Of a stretch of 8,205 nucleotides of DNA, positions 1 through 6,344 are shown one piece after another. How positions within the stretch are numbered: position 1 is the first letter of the stretch; every line of letters starts with the position of its first letter. The stretch lies in NCBI GenBank assembly GCA_937860285.1, contig CALMBS010000392.1:1-8205 (forward strand), in the 5' to 3' direction. Source of the stretch: an uncultured Chloroflexota bacterium (GTDB lineage: Bacteria; Chloroflexota; Dehalococcoidia; UBA2247; RBG-13-53-26). The notes under the pieces are model-generated. The model saw only the letters and a program-made list of their open reading frames with translations. It was not told the DNA's origin and made no database searches. The position numbers and the translations under genes are program-made.

Positions 1-849
1 GATGCTCTCGTGGCCCAGCATCTCCTGCACCGACCGGATGGCCGCTCCGGCGCTGAGAAGGTCCGTGGCGAACGAGTGTCTCAGGGTGTGGGGGGGGGTC
101 TTCACCGCAATGCCGCAGACCCGCGAGTACCGGGCCACCGCCATCTCGATGGACCGCGGCGTGAGGCGCATCTTCTCCCCGCCCTTCGACATGTCCACCC
201 CCCGCGAGTACCGGATGAAGAGGGGCTTGAAGGTGTCGGTCCGCGTCTCGAGGTACCGCTTGATCCAGCTCACCGCGTCGTCCGACAGGAACACCACCCT
301 GGGCTTGCTGCCCTTCCCTATGACGCCGAACTCCTTGCGCTGCAGGTCCACCTGCTCCCGGTTCAGCCGGGAGAGCTCCGACACCCTTAGCCCGGTGCTG
401 AACAGCGTCTCCAGGATGGCCCGGTCCCGCAGCCCGGTCACCGTTCCGATGTCGGGCGCGGCCAGCAGCCGCTGGACCTGCTCCGGGTTCAGGAACGACA
501 CCTGCCGCTGCCCGGTCTTGGGAAGATCGATCTTCTCGGGCGCCAGGGTGCTGACGCCCCTCTGGACGATGAGATAGCGCAGGAACGCCCGCAGGGCCAC
601 GATGTGGTAGCTCTGGGTGACCTTCTTGATGGGCTCACCGTTGGGCGCCGTCAGCCGCGCCAGGTGCAGCCGGTACCTCCGCACCACCTCCAGATCGATG
701 CCCTCCGCCTCCAGCTCCGGACTGCTGCCCCCCAGCCACTCGGCGAACCGCTCCAGGTAGTGCCGGTACACCTTCACCGTCAGCGGCGCCAGGCCCTTCT
801 CCACCTCCAGGTGGTCCAGGAACTCCGCGATGCCCTGATCAACCTTCAC
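1..849 (-). CDS. Tyrosine recombinase, XerC/XerD family (3' end cut by window edge)
   Basis: Site-specific tyrosine recombinase, a DNA strand-exchange enzyme of the kind that resolves chromosome dimers or integrates mobile DNA. The frame is open from 849 to base 1, giving 283 residues. An N-terminal SAM-like core-binding domain (about residues 5-100, with LEVEKGLAPLT and KKVTQSYHIVALRAFLRYL) is followed by the catalytic domain. Visible catalytic residues are R155 in STGLRVSEL, K179 in GKGSKPR, H254 and R257 in PPHTLRHSF, and H280 in EMLGHES. The nucleophilic tyrosine should lie a few residues beyond the edge, so activity cannot be judged. The start chosen is GTG at 849, which has AGAGAGGGA five bases upstream and gives a typical Xer N-terminus; an ATG at 882 adds 11 atypical residues behind a weaker site. 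The gene lies directly downstream of a repeat array. It could be the housekeeping Xer or a mobile-element integrase; the family is sure, the role is not. Confidence 0.93.
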   Translation of the reverse strand, partial: MKVDQGIAEFLDHLEVEKGLAPLTVKVYRHYLERFAEWLGGSSPELEAEGIDLEVVRRYRLHLARLTAPNGEPIKKVTQSYHIVALRAFLRYLIVQRGVSTLAPEKIDLPKTGQRQVSFLNPEQVQRLLAAPDIGTVTGLRDRAILETLFSTGLRVSELSRLNREQVDLQRKEFGVIGKGSKPRVVFLSDDAVSWIKRYLETRTDTFKPLFIRYSRGVDMSKGGEKMRLTPRSIEMAVARYSRVCGIAVKTPPHTLRHSFATDLLSAGAAIRSVQEMLGHESI

Positions 850-941
850 CGAAATCCCTCTCTTCCGGGCAACAGGATACATTTCCCCGGGTGACTGGCG
901 CAAGCCGCATGTCTTTCAACGTGGAGTCTGCCGGGTCTGCC

Positions 942-1123
942 GTTTCGCAAACCGGACCGGCGAATCCCGTTTCGCAAACCTGACGGGGGCCCACCTATTT
1001 CGCAGAACCTCGCGGTAGTCGTGCATTTCGCAAAACCTACGGGCGGGACCCATTTCGCAAAAATTGCCTGCTTGATTCTGGGTATGGCCTATTTCGGATA
1101 AGGGCACTTTCGCGAAACTGTCC
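942..1123. repeat. Array of TTTCGCAAA-type direct repeats, probable insertion-sequence end
   Basis: Five direct repeats of TTTCGCAAA(A)CC type begin at 943, 970, 998, 1026 and 1053, a steady 27-28 bp period; roughly 12 bases are conserved and the rest of each unit varies. Two further variants follow at 1092 (TTTCGGATAAGG) and 1108 (TTTCGCGAAACTGTCC, which contains a perfect 10-bp palindrome). The array fills most of the 291 bp between hflX and the recombinase, a stretch with no convincing gene. Multiple short repeats near the tips are typical of some transposon families, IS21 among them, where they act as transposase-binding sites. No transposase is present, so this would be a solo or decayed end. 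Arm-type sites for the neighbouring recombinase, or operator sites, are alternatives. Confidence 0.7.
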
Positions 1124-1134
1124 CTCCCGGGGAC
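1120..1134 (-). terminator. Small hairpin just downstream of hflX, possible weak terminator
   Basis: Read on the minus strand, GTCCC and GGGAC (1134-1130 and 1124-1120) can form a 5-bp GC-rich stem with a 5-base loop, starting 6 bases after the hflX stop codon. Only a three-base T run follows, so an efficient Rho-independent terminator is doubtful. The stem also overlaps the tip of the repeat array and may belong to it. Confidence 0.2.
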
Positions 1135-1140
1135 GTTCTG

Positions 1141-2277
1141 TCAAGACCCCCTGGAAACCAGGGCCTCCGAGATGCGCCGGAGCAATTGGTCCAACCCGGT
1201 GCCGTTACTGGCCGAAATCAGCAGCATGCCCTCCTGGGAGATGTTGAGCCGCCCCTCGATCTCGGCAGCCTCGGGGACTCCGGTCCCCAGCAGGTCCACC
1301 TTGTTCAGCAGGGTCAGCCGGGGCTTCTCCTCCAGGCCCAGGTCGTCCAGGATGTCCTCCACCGTCTGGCACTGCTCCGCAGCGTTCTTGTGCGTTATGT
1401 CTACTACGTGGAGCAGCAGGTCCGCCTCCTCCAGCTCCTCCAGGGTGGCCCGGAAGGCCGCCACCACCGTCGGAGGCAGCTTGTGGATGAAGCCGACTGT
1501 GTCCGTCAGCAACACCGTCTCGCGGTTGGGCAGGGTCAGCCGGCGGGTGGTCGGGTCGAGGGTGGCGAACAGCTTGTCCTCCACCAGGACCTCGGCCCCG
1601 CTCAGGGTGTTAAGCAGGGTGCTTTTGCCGGCATTGGTGTACCCCACCAGGGCCACCACCGGTATCCCGCTCCTCTTGCGGTTGGTCCTATATAAGGTAC
1701 GGTGCTGGCGCACCTCCGCCAGCTCCTTCTTCAGCCGCTGCACCCGCTTTTCCACGATGCGGCGGTCGCTCTCCAGCTGCATTTCGCCCGGCCCCCTGGT
1801 GCCGACGCCGCCCCCCAGCCGTTCCAGGTGGCTCCACTGTCCGGCCAGCCGGGGCAGCAGGTACTGGTTCTGGGCCAGCTCCACCTGCAGCTTGCCCTCG
1901 TGGGTCTGGGCCCGCTTGGAGAAGATGTCCAGGATCAGGGCCGTCCGGTCGATGACCTTGACGTCCAGGGCATCCTCCAGGTTCCTCTGCTGGCGGGGCG
2001 AGAGCTCGTCGTCCAGGATAACCATGTTGTAGCCCGTCTCACCCTTGAGCGAGATCAGGTCCTTCAGCTTCCCGCTGCCCAGGTAGGTCCGCGATGGCCG
2101 CTCCAGCCGCTGCTTTATCCGGCCCACAACATCGACTTCCGCGGTCTTGGCCAGGCTGGCCAGCTCCGCCAAGGAATCGTCCGGGGTCCATCTGTCCACG
2201 GACCTGCCGGACACCTCGACTGCCACCAGGAAAGCTTTCTCCCGGGCCTCGGTGGTGGAAAGCGTTTGTCTCGGTAT
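1141..2277 (-). CDS. hflX: GTPase HflX, ribosome-splitting factor
   Basis: Ribosome-associated GTPase of the Obg/HflX group; known members bind the large subunit and rescue or split stalled ribosomes. The N-terminal HflX domain carries YLGSGKLKDL and the stretch LDDELSPRQQRNLEDAL, followed by a glycine-rich linker (GGGVGTRGPGE). The G domain shows G1 GYTNAGKST, G3 DTVG, G4 NKVD and G5 SAS, all intact. From the chosen start it is 378 residues. The first standard in-frame start is GTG at 2226, but it cuts into the conserved EKAFLVAVEV strand and has no good Shine-Dalgarno sequence. The frame stays open to a TGA at 2290-2292, and a strong AAAGGAGG lies four bases before an ATA codon at 2277-2275, giving IPRQTLSTTEAREKAFLV. 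I infer a true ATA start or a mutated ATG. The gene lies between two repeat arrays and is separated from dapL by one of them. Confidence 0.95.
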   Translation of the reverse strand: MPRQTLSTTEAREKAFLVAVEVSGRSVDRWTPDDSLAELASLAKTAEVDVVGRIKQRLERPSRTYLGSGKLKDLISLKGETGYNMVILDDELSPRQQRNLEDALDVKVIDRTALILDIFSKRAQTHEGKLQVELAQNQYLLPRLAGQWSHLERLGGGVGTRGPGEMQLESDRRIVEKRVQRLKKELAEVRQHRTLYRTNRKRSGIPVVALVGYTNAGKSTLLNTLSGAEVLVEDKLFATLDPTTRRLTLPNRETVLLTDTVGFIHKLPPTVVAAFRATLEELEEADLLLHVVDITHKNAAEQCQTVEDILDDLGLEEKPRLTLLNKVDLLGTGVPEAAEIEGRLNISQEGMLLISASNGTGLDQLLRRISEALVSRGS

Positions 2278-2281
2278 CTTG

Positions 2282-2289
2282 CCTCCTTT
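2282..2289 (-). promoter_or_regulatory. Strong Shine-Dalgarno of hflX
   Basis: AAAGGAGG on the minus strand, nearly a full anti-16S complement, ends four bases before the in-frame ATA at 2277. It is far (about 55 bases) from the GTG at 2226, so it argues for the upstream start of hflX. It overlaps the outermost TTATGTCAA repeat by two bases. Confidence 0.65.
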
Positions 2290-2395
2290 ATGTCAACTGG
2301 TTATGTGAAGTGTCCGTATCTTATGTCAAACCAGTTTATGTCGACTCTTTGGCCGCGTCCGGCCGTTTTCGTGCTCAATACCGTACATTTATGTT
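2287..2395. repeat. Array of TTATGTCAA-type repeats, probable insertion-sequence end
   Basis: TTATGT occurs in the same orientation at 2288, 2301, 2321, 2336 and 2389; the longer consensus is TTATGTCAA, with TTATGTGAA and TTATGTCGA variants. The array fills the whole gap between the dapL stop and the hflX ribosome binding site, interrupting a gene row that is otherwise packed with 4-base overlaps. The core at 2308-2320 (AAGTGTCCGTATC) matches 11 of 13 bases of the core at 1109-1097 in the other array, read on the opposite strand. No transposase gene accompanies it. I infer a remnant end of an IS related to the one at 942-1123; binding sites for a regulator are the alternative. Confidence 0.65.
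2300..2329 (-). promoter_or_regulatory. Candidate outward promoter for hflX inside the repeat array
   Basis: On the minus strand a perfect TTGACA (2329-2324) is followed after 18 bases by CATAAC (2305-2300), four of six matches to the -10 consensus. Transcription would begin just before the AAAGGAGG of hflX. The TTGACA is part of the repeat unit itself (TTGACATAA is the reverse complement of TTATGTCAA). Outward -35 boxes in insertion-sequence ends are well known to activate neighbouring genes. The -10 match is imperfect, so the call is moderate. Confidence 0.45.
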
Positions 2396-2398
2396 AGC

Positions 2399-3577
2399 CT
2401 ACTTCCCGGCCCCACCAGCCCGGCTCCAGGCCAGCAGCCTGGACAGACCTTCATCTATGTCCGCGTCCGCGGCCGTGACCGACAGCCGGATGTAGCCCTC
2501 GCCGTGCCGGCCATACCCGGTGCCCGGGGTCACCACCACCCCGGTGGCATCCAGAATCCTGGCGGCGTAGTCCGCCGAGGTGTACCCATCGGGGATCCGG
2601 GCCCACAGGTAGAGGGCGGCCCGGGGGGTCTGGACCCAGAGGCCCATCTCCCGCAGCACCTTCAGCATCCGGTCCCGTCTCGACTGGTAGACGGCATTGT
2701 GGTCGGCGATGCACTTCTGGTCCACCCGCAGGGCCTCGATGGCCGCCAGCTGGATGGCCTGCGGGATCCCGGAGTCCAGGTTGGACTTGAACCGCATCAG
2801 GGCATCGCGCATCTCGGCATTCCCCACCGCCATCCCTATGCGCCACCCGGTCATGTTGTAGGACTTGGACCAGGAGTGGAACTCCAGCCCGACATCCATG
2901 GCCCCTTTGACCTGGAGGAAGCTCATGGGCCGGTAGCCGTCATAGGCCACCTCGGTGTAGGGTGCGTCATGGCAGACCACGATGTCGTGCTTCTTGGCAA
3001 AACTGACCACCCGCTCAAAGAAGTCCCCCTCGGCCACCGCGCCGGTGGGGTTGTTGGGGTAGTTGATCCACATCATCTTGGCCCGCCGGGCCGCCTCCGC
3101 GGGGACCTTCTCCAGGTCCGGCAGGAAACCGTTCTCCTCGGTGAGCGGCATCAGGTAGGGCTCCCCCCCGGCGAACATGGTGCTGACCGAATAGACGGGA
3201 TACCCCGGGTCCGGTATCAGGGCCACATCCCCGGGGTCAATGAAGCAGAAGGCCACGTGGCCCACGCCCTCCTTGGACCCGATGAGCGGCAGGACCTCTT
3301 TGTCCCGGTCCAGGGCTACCCCGAATCGTTTGTGGTACCACTCCACCACCGCCTGGCGCACCTCGTCCAGCCCGTAGGTCTCCGGGTAGCGGTGGTTGGC
3401 CGGAGCCCGGGCTTCCCGACAGAGCCGGTCAACAATGTGCCCCGGGGTCGGGATATCGGGATCGCCAATGGCGAAGCTGATGACCTTCTCCCCCCGTTTC
3501 CGGCGCTCCTCTATCTTCCGCGAGATCTGCACGAAGAGGTACGGGGGCAGCTGCTCGATGCGCCTGGAAACTCTCAT
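2399..3577 (-). CDS. dapL: LL-diaminopimelate aminotransferase DapL
   Basis: PLP-dependent class I/II aminotransferase that converts tetrahydrodipicolinate plus glutamate directly to LL-diaminopimelate, bypassing the succinylase and acetylase routes; cytosolic, lysine and peptidoglycan precursor pathway. The protein is 392 residues, normal for the family. Visible features are the N-terminal RRIEQLPPYLF, FAIGDPDIPTP, the phosphate-binding GSKEG (about 100-104), YPNNPTG (173-179), D204 in CHDAPY, the PLP lysine K238 in SWSKSYNMTGWR, and R364 in YIRLS. The start is the ATG at 3577, overlapping the dapF stop as ATGA and preceded by GGAGGAG; an upstream in-frame ATG at 3667 would add 30 residues that are only dapF read in another frame. 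Lying next to dapF, which takes the next step, supports DapL over a general aspartate-type aminotransferase, though the subfamily call rests on motifs and context. Confidence 0.92.
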   Translation of the reverse strand: MRVSRRIEQLPPYLFVQISRKIEERRKRGEKVISFAIGDPDIPTPGHIVDRLCREARAPANHRYPETYGLDEVRQAVVEWYHKRFGVALDRDKEVLPLIGSKEGVGHVAFCFIDPGDVALIPDPGYPVYSVSTMFAGGEPYLMPLTEENGFLPDLEKVPAEAARRAKMMWINYPNNPTGAVAEGDFFERVVSFAKKHDIVVCHDAPYTEVAYDGYRPMSFLQVKGAMDVGLEFHSWSKSYNMTGWRIGMAVGNAEMRDALMRFKSNLDSGIPQAIQLAAIEALRVDQKCIADHNAVYQSRRDRMLKVLREMGLWVQTPRAALYLWARIPDGYTSADYAARILDATGVVVTPGTGYGRHGEGYIRLSVTAADADIDEGLSRLLAWSRAGGAGK

Positions 3578-4422
3578 CTCTCCTCCGACATGTGACCGCC
3601 GGGCCACTCGCCGGTGAAGACCAGCTCCGCCGGCCCGGTCAGGTAAACGCTCCCCTTCCCATCCCACCTGACGGTCAGGGTGCCGCCCGGCAGTTTTATG
3701 TCAACCGGGCTGTCCGCATAGCCATGCAGGATCGCCGCCACGGCCACGGCGCAGGCGCCGGTGCCGCACGAAAGTGTCTCCCCTGCCCCCCGCTCCCAGA
3801 CCCGAACCTGGATCTCCCCCCGCGACAGGACGCGGGCGATCTCGAAGTTGACCCGGCGGGGAAAGAGCCGGTGGTGCTCCACCCCAGGGCCTATGTCACG
3901 CAACGGGAACTCTCCGACATCGGTAACGAAAGACACCGCGTGCGGGTTGCCCATGGAGACGAAGGTCAGATCCAGCCTCCGGCCGGCCACATCCACCCGG
4001 TGGTCCAGGATCGGCGCCTTCTTCGCCGCCACCGCCACGGGAAGGTCCCCCGGCCGCAGTCCCGGCCGGCCCATCTCCACCTGGAACCGCTTCCCCCGGT
4101 CCCGGGGCACGGCGGTCCTGATGCCAGCCGGGGTCTGGATGGTGAGGCGGCGCCGGGCGTCAGCCAGCCCGGCGCTGGTGACGTACCGGGCCAGGCACCG
4201 CAACCCATTGCCGCAGACCTCGGCCTCAGACCCGTCCGGGTTGAACATCCTCATGCGGAAATCGGCCGTCTTTGAGGGCAGCAGCAGTATCAGGCCGTCG
4301 CCGCCCACGCCGAACCGGCGGCCGCACATGGCCCGGGAGAGCTTCGCCCAGTCACGGCGCACCGCCTGCGCCTCGACCAGGAGGAAATCGTTGCCCGTGG
4401 CCTGCAGCTTGGTGAATCTCAT
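3574..4422 (-). CDS. dapF: Diaminopimelate epimerase
   Basis: PLP-independent epimerase that turns LL-diaminopimelate into meso-diaminopimelate, the precursor of lysine and of many peptidoglycans. It is 282 residues, close to the family norm. The two pseudo-symmetric halves each supply a catalytic cysteine: C70 in EVCGNGLRCLARY and C219 in GETLSCGTGACAVA. Other signatures are the N-terminal ATGNDFLLV, GVGGDGLILL, FNPDGSEAEVCGNG and MGNPHAVSFV. All key residues are intact. The start ATG overlaps the radC stop (ATGA), and the gene's own stop overlaps the dapL start, so translational coupling within the prfB-radC-dapF-dapL operon is likely. Together with DapL it provides the last two steps from tetrahydrodipicolinate to meso-DAP. 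Confidence 0.96.
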   Translation of the reverse strand: MRFTKLQATGNDFLLVEAQAVRRDWAKLSRAMCGRRFGVGGDGLILLLPSKTADFRMRMFNPDGSEAEVCGNGLRCLARYVTSAGLADARRRLTIQTPAGIRTAVPRDRGKRFQVEMGRPGLRPGDLPVAVAAKKAPILDHRVDVAGRRLDLTFVSMGNPHAVSFVTDVGEFPLRDIGPGVEHHRLFPRRVNFEIARVLSRGEIQVRVWERGAGETLSCGTGACAVAVAAILHGYADSPVDIKLPGGTLTVRWDGKGSVYLTGPAELVFTGEWPGGHMSEER

Positions 4423-5117
4423 TGTCCGAACCGGATATCCCGGGAGGCCTTCAGGCTCAGGAACGCGCCATCGCCCACTATGACATGGTCCAGCACCAGT
4501 ATGCCCAGGAGCCGGCCTGCCTCCACCAGGCGGCGGGTCAGCTCGATGTCGTCCGGCGACGGCTCCGGGTCCCCCGACGGGTGATTGTGGACGAAGATCA
4601 CCGAGGCCGCACTGGCCGAGATGGCCTCTTTGAATACCTCGCGCGGGTGCACGATGCTCGAGTCCAGGGTACCCACCGACACCGGCGATACCCTGATCAG
4701 CCGGTTCCTGGTGTCCAGCAGCAGGACCAGGAAGTGCTCCTTCTTCTTGCCCTTTAAGGTCCCGGCCAGCACGGCTACCACGTCCTCCGGGCTCTTGACC
4801 GGGGCCCTGTCCTGGCGGGGGCCGTCCGCCAGCCGGCGGCTCAAATCGAAGGCGGCCTTGAGCTGGGCCGCCTTGGCCGGGCCTATGCCGTTGACCCGGG
4901 ACAGCTCTTCCACCGAGCTGTCCGCTATGCCCCGCAGGCTGCCGAACTTGCTGAGCAGCTTCTGGGCGGTGACCATCACCGACTCCCCTTTCACGCCGCG
5001 GCCCAGGATCACCGCCAGTATCTCCTGCGCCGACAGAGACTCCGCGCCGCGATGGAGCAACCTCTCCCGGGGACGCTCATCGGGAGGCAGGTCCCGCACC
5101 GTGAACGAGTCCTTCAT
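4419..5117 (-). CDS. radC: RadC/YeeS-like JAMM-domain protein (DNA repair protein RadC family)
   Basis: Member of the RadC family; despite the name, a direct role in repair is not settled. It is 232 residues, typical length. The N-terminal part holds the UPF0758 region (DLPPDERPRERLL, LSAQEILAVILGRG) and a helix-hairpin-helix around residues 60-90 (ELSRVNGIGPAKAAQL). The C-terminal half is a JAB1/MPN-type metal-binding fold with H177, H179 and D190 in HNHPSGDPEPSPDD, and GRLLGILVLDHVIVGDG after it. The ATG at 5117 was chosen because it makes an ATGA overlap with the prfB stop and starts the conserved MKDSFTVRDLPPDERP; a start at 5273 would only add out-of-frame prfB sequence. It is the second gene of the operon and its stop overlaps dapF. 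Nothing suggests it is broken. Confidence 0.94.
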   Translation of the reverse strand: MKDSFTVRDLPPDERPRERLLHRGAESLSAQEILAVILGRGVKGESVMVTAQKLLSKFGSLRGIADSSVEELSRVNGIGPAKAAQLKAAFDLSRRLADGPRQDRAPVKSPEDVVAVLAGTLKGKKKEHFLVLLLDTRNRLIRVSPVSVGTLDSSIVHPREVFKEAISASAASVIFVHNHPSGDPEPSPDDIELTRRLVEAGRLLGILVLDHVIVGDGAFLSLKASRDIRFGQ

Positions 5118-6218
5118 TTGCTCTTGCCTATCTGCGACCTGAGGAAGGACTCCATGAACTCGTCCAGGTCGCCGTCCAGGACCGCCGTCGTGTCCCCGGT
5201 CTCGACCCCGGTCCGGTGGTCCTTCACCATCCGGTAGGGATGGAGGACGTAGCTCCTTATCTGGTTGCCCCACGCCGCCGACTGGTGCTCGCCCTTGAGC
5301 TTGGCCCTCTCGTCAGCCATCCTGACCCGCTCCTGCTCCAGGAGCCGGGCCCGGAGCACCCGCAGCGCGATCTCCTTGTTCTGGTACTGCGAGCGCTCGC
5401 TCTGGCAGGAGACCACCAGCCCGCTGGGAAGATGCGTTATGCGCACGGCGGAGCTCGTCTTCTGCATGTTCTGCCCGCCCGGCCCGCTGGAACGGAAGGT
5501 CTCCACTTTCAGGTCCTCCGTGCTTACCTTCACCTCCATGGCCTCCTCCACCTCGGGCAGGACCTCTACCAGCGCAAAGGAGGTGTGCCGGGCATGATCG
5601 GAGTCATAGGGTGAGAGACGCACCAGCCGGTGCACACCGTGCTCCGCCCTGAGATAGCCATAGGCATACTCGCCCTTGATCTCCAGCATGGCGCTCTTTA
5701 TCCCCGCCTCCTCGCCGGGCGACGTGTCCAGCACCTCGGTGTGGAATCCCCGGCGCTCCGCCCACCTCACGTACATGCGCAGCAGCATCTCCGCCCAGTC
5801 CTGGGACTCCGTGCCTCCCGCGCCGGCGTGAAGAGCCAGTATGGCATTGCGATCATCGTATTCACCGGCCAGCAGCAACTGGAAGTCCAGCCTCTCTACA
5901 TCGGCCGATACCCGGTCCACCTCGGCCCGGACCTCTTCCACCAGAGAGGCATCTTCCTCCTGGAGGGAGATGTCCACCAGTTCCATGAGGTCCTTCACCT
6001 TCTGCTCCAGCTTGCGCCAGCTCTGGGTCTCTTCCTTCAGTGCGCTCAGCCGGCGCATGACCTTGTTGGCCTCGCCCGGGTTCTGCCAGAAGTCCGGCTC
6101 GCTGGACTCCTTCTCTATCTCGGCAATGCGGGATTCCTTGCTGCCTACGTCAAAGACGCACCATCATGGCCGAAATGCGGTCGCGCAGGTCTTCCAGTCT
6201 TTCCTTCTCTACGAGCAT
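5114..6218 (-). CDS. prfB: Peptide chain release factor 2 with programmed +1 frameshift
   Basis: Class I release factor that reads UGA and UAA and triggers peptide release at the ribosome. It is made from two frames: 6218-6153 encodes 22 residues (MLVEKERLEDLRDRISAMMVRL) and reaches an in-frame TGA at 6152-6150; skipping one T at 6152 continues from GAC at 6151 (DVGSKESRIAEI) to the stop at 5114, for 367 residues, close to E. coli RF2 (365). The codon-recognition tripeptide is SPY at 202-204 in place of the usual SPF, and the catalytic GGQ is at 247-249 in SSGPGGQNMQKT. The start ATG has GGGAGGGA eight bases upstream. The ATG at 6058 would drop the first 53 residues and is not the true start. 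It is the first gene of the operon; its level is expected to be autoregulated, since low RF2 favours frameshifting. Confidence 0.96.
6149..6164 (-). promoter_or_regulatory. prfB programmed +1 frameshift site
   Basis: The minus strand reads ATG GTG CGT CTT TGA C. CTTTGAC is the classic RF2 recoding signal: a CUU slippery codon next to a UGA stop followed by C. In E. coli a Shine-Dalgarno-like AGGGGG sits three bases before the CUU; here the same position holds ATGGTG, matching four of six, so the stimulator appears weak. Both frames give conserved RF2 sequence on each side. Confidence 0.95.
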
Positions 6219-6257
6219 GCTTCAGTTCCCTCCCGATGGCGTTCCCGACGAGGTGCC

Positions 6258-6275
6258 CGGACGGCCGGCCGTCCG
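6258..6275. promoter_or_regulatory. 18-bp perfect palindrome in the prfB leader
   Basis: CGGACGGCCGGCCGTCCG is its own reverse complement over 18 bases. It lies between the putative -10 box and the prfB ribosome binding site, so it would be in the 5' leader RNA as a GC-only hairpin arm or act as a dimeric protein-binding site. No T run follows on the minus strand, so a simple terminator is unlikely. Confidence 0.5.
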
Positions 6276-6285
6276 TCCCCTAACT

Positions 6286-6291
6286 ACTATA
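6286..6291 (-). promoter_or_regulatory. Possible -10 box for the prfB operon
   Basis: TATAGT on the minus strand matches five of six bases of TATAAT and stands out as AT-rich in the 126-bp gap upstream of prfB. At a 17-base spacing the -35 region reads ATCAGC, a poor match, so this is only a candidate. The gap 6219-6344 shows nothing else that looks coding. Confidence 0.3.
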
Positions 6292-6344
6292 CAATAATTG
6301 CCCCCACTGCTGATATGGAACGCACGGCGCACGCCGAGGTTGCA

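Noticed and set aside
942..1064. Possible CRISPR array
   Set aside because: Only about 12 bases of each unit are conserved, spacers are about 15 bp, and no cas genes are nearby; the proportions do not fit CRISPR.
916..1107. A 63-residue minus-strand open frame with repeated RFCEM and RFAKR peptides
   Set aside because: The peptide repeats are just the 27-28 bp DNA repeats read in one frame; there is no clear ribosome binding site and no recognisable domain.
2351..2364. GGCCG-CGTC-CGGCC hairpin after dapL as a terminator
   Set aside because: The stem is only 5 bp and no T run follows on the gene strand; a run of T lies on the other strand, where no gene ends.
2504..3595. A long plus-strand open frame (363 codons) opposite dapL
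   Set aside because: It is antisense to a clearly conserved gene, its translation is low-complexity and rich in Gly, His, Pro and Val, and it shows no domain; it arises from the GC-rich codon pattern. The plus-strand frames opposite dapF, radC, prfB, hflX and the UvrA-like gene are rejected for the same reason.
6309..6344. CGGCG/CGCCG hairpin after the cyclase-like gene as a terminator
   Set aside because: The short stem with a 2-base loop has no following T run, and GC-rich spacers produce such stems easily.
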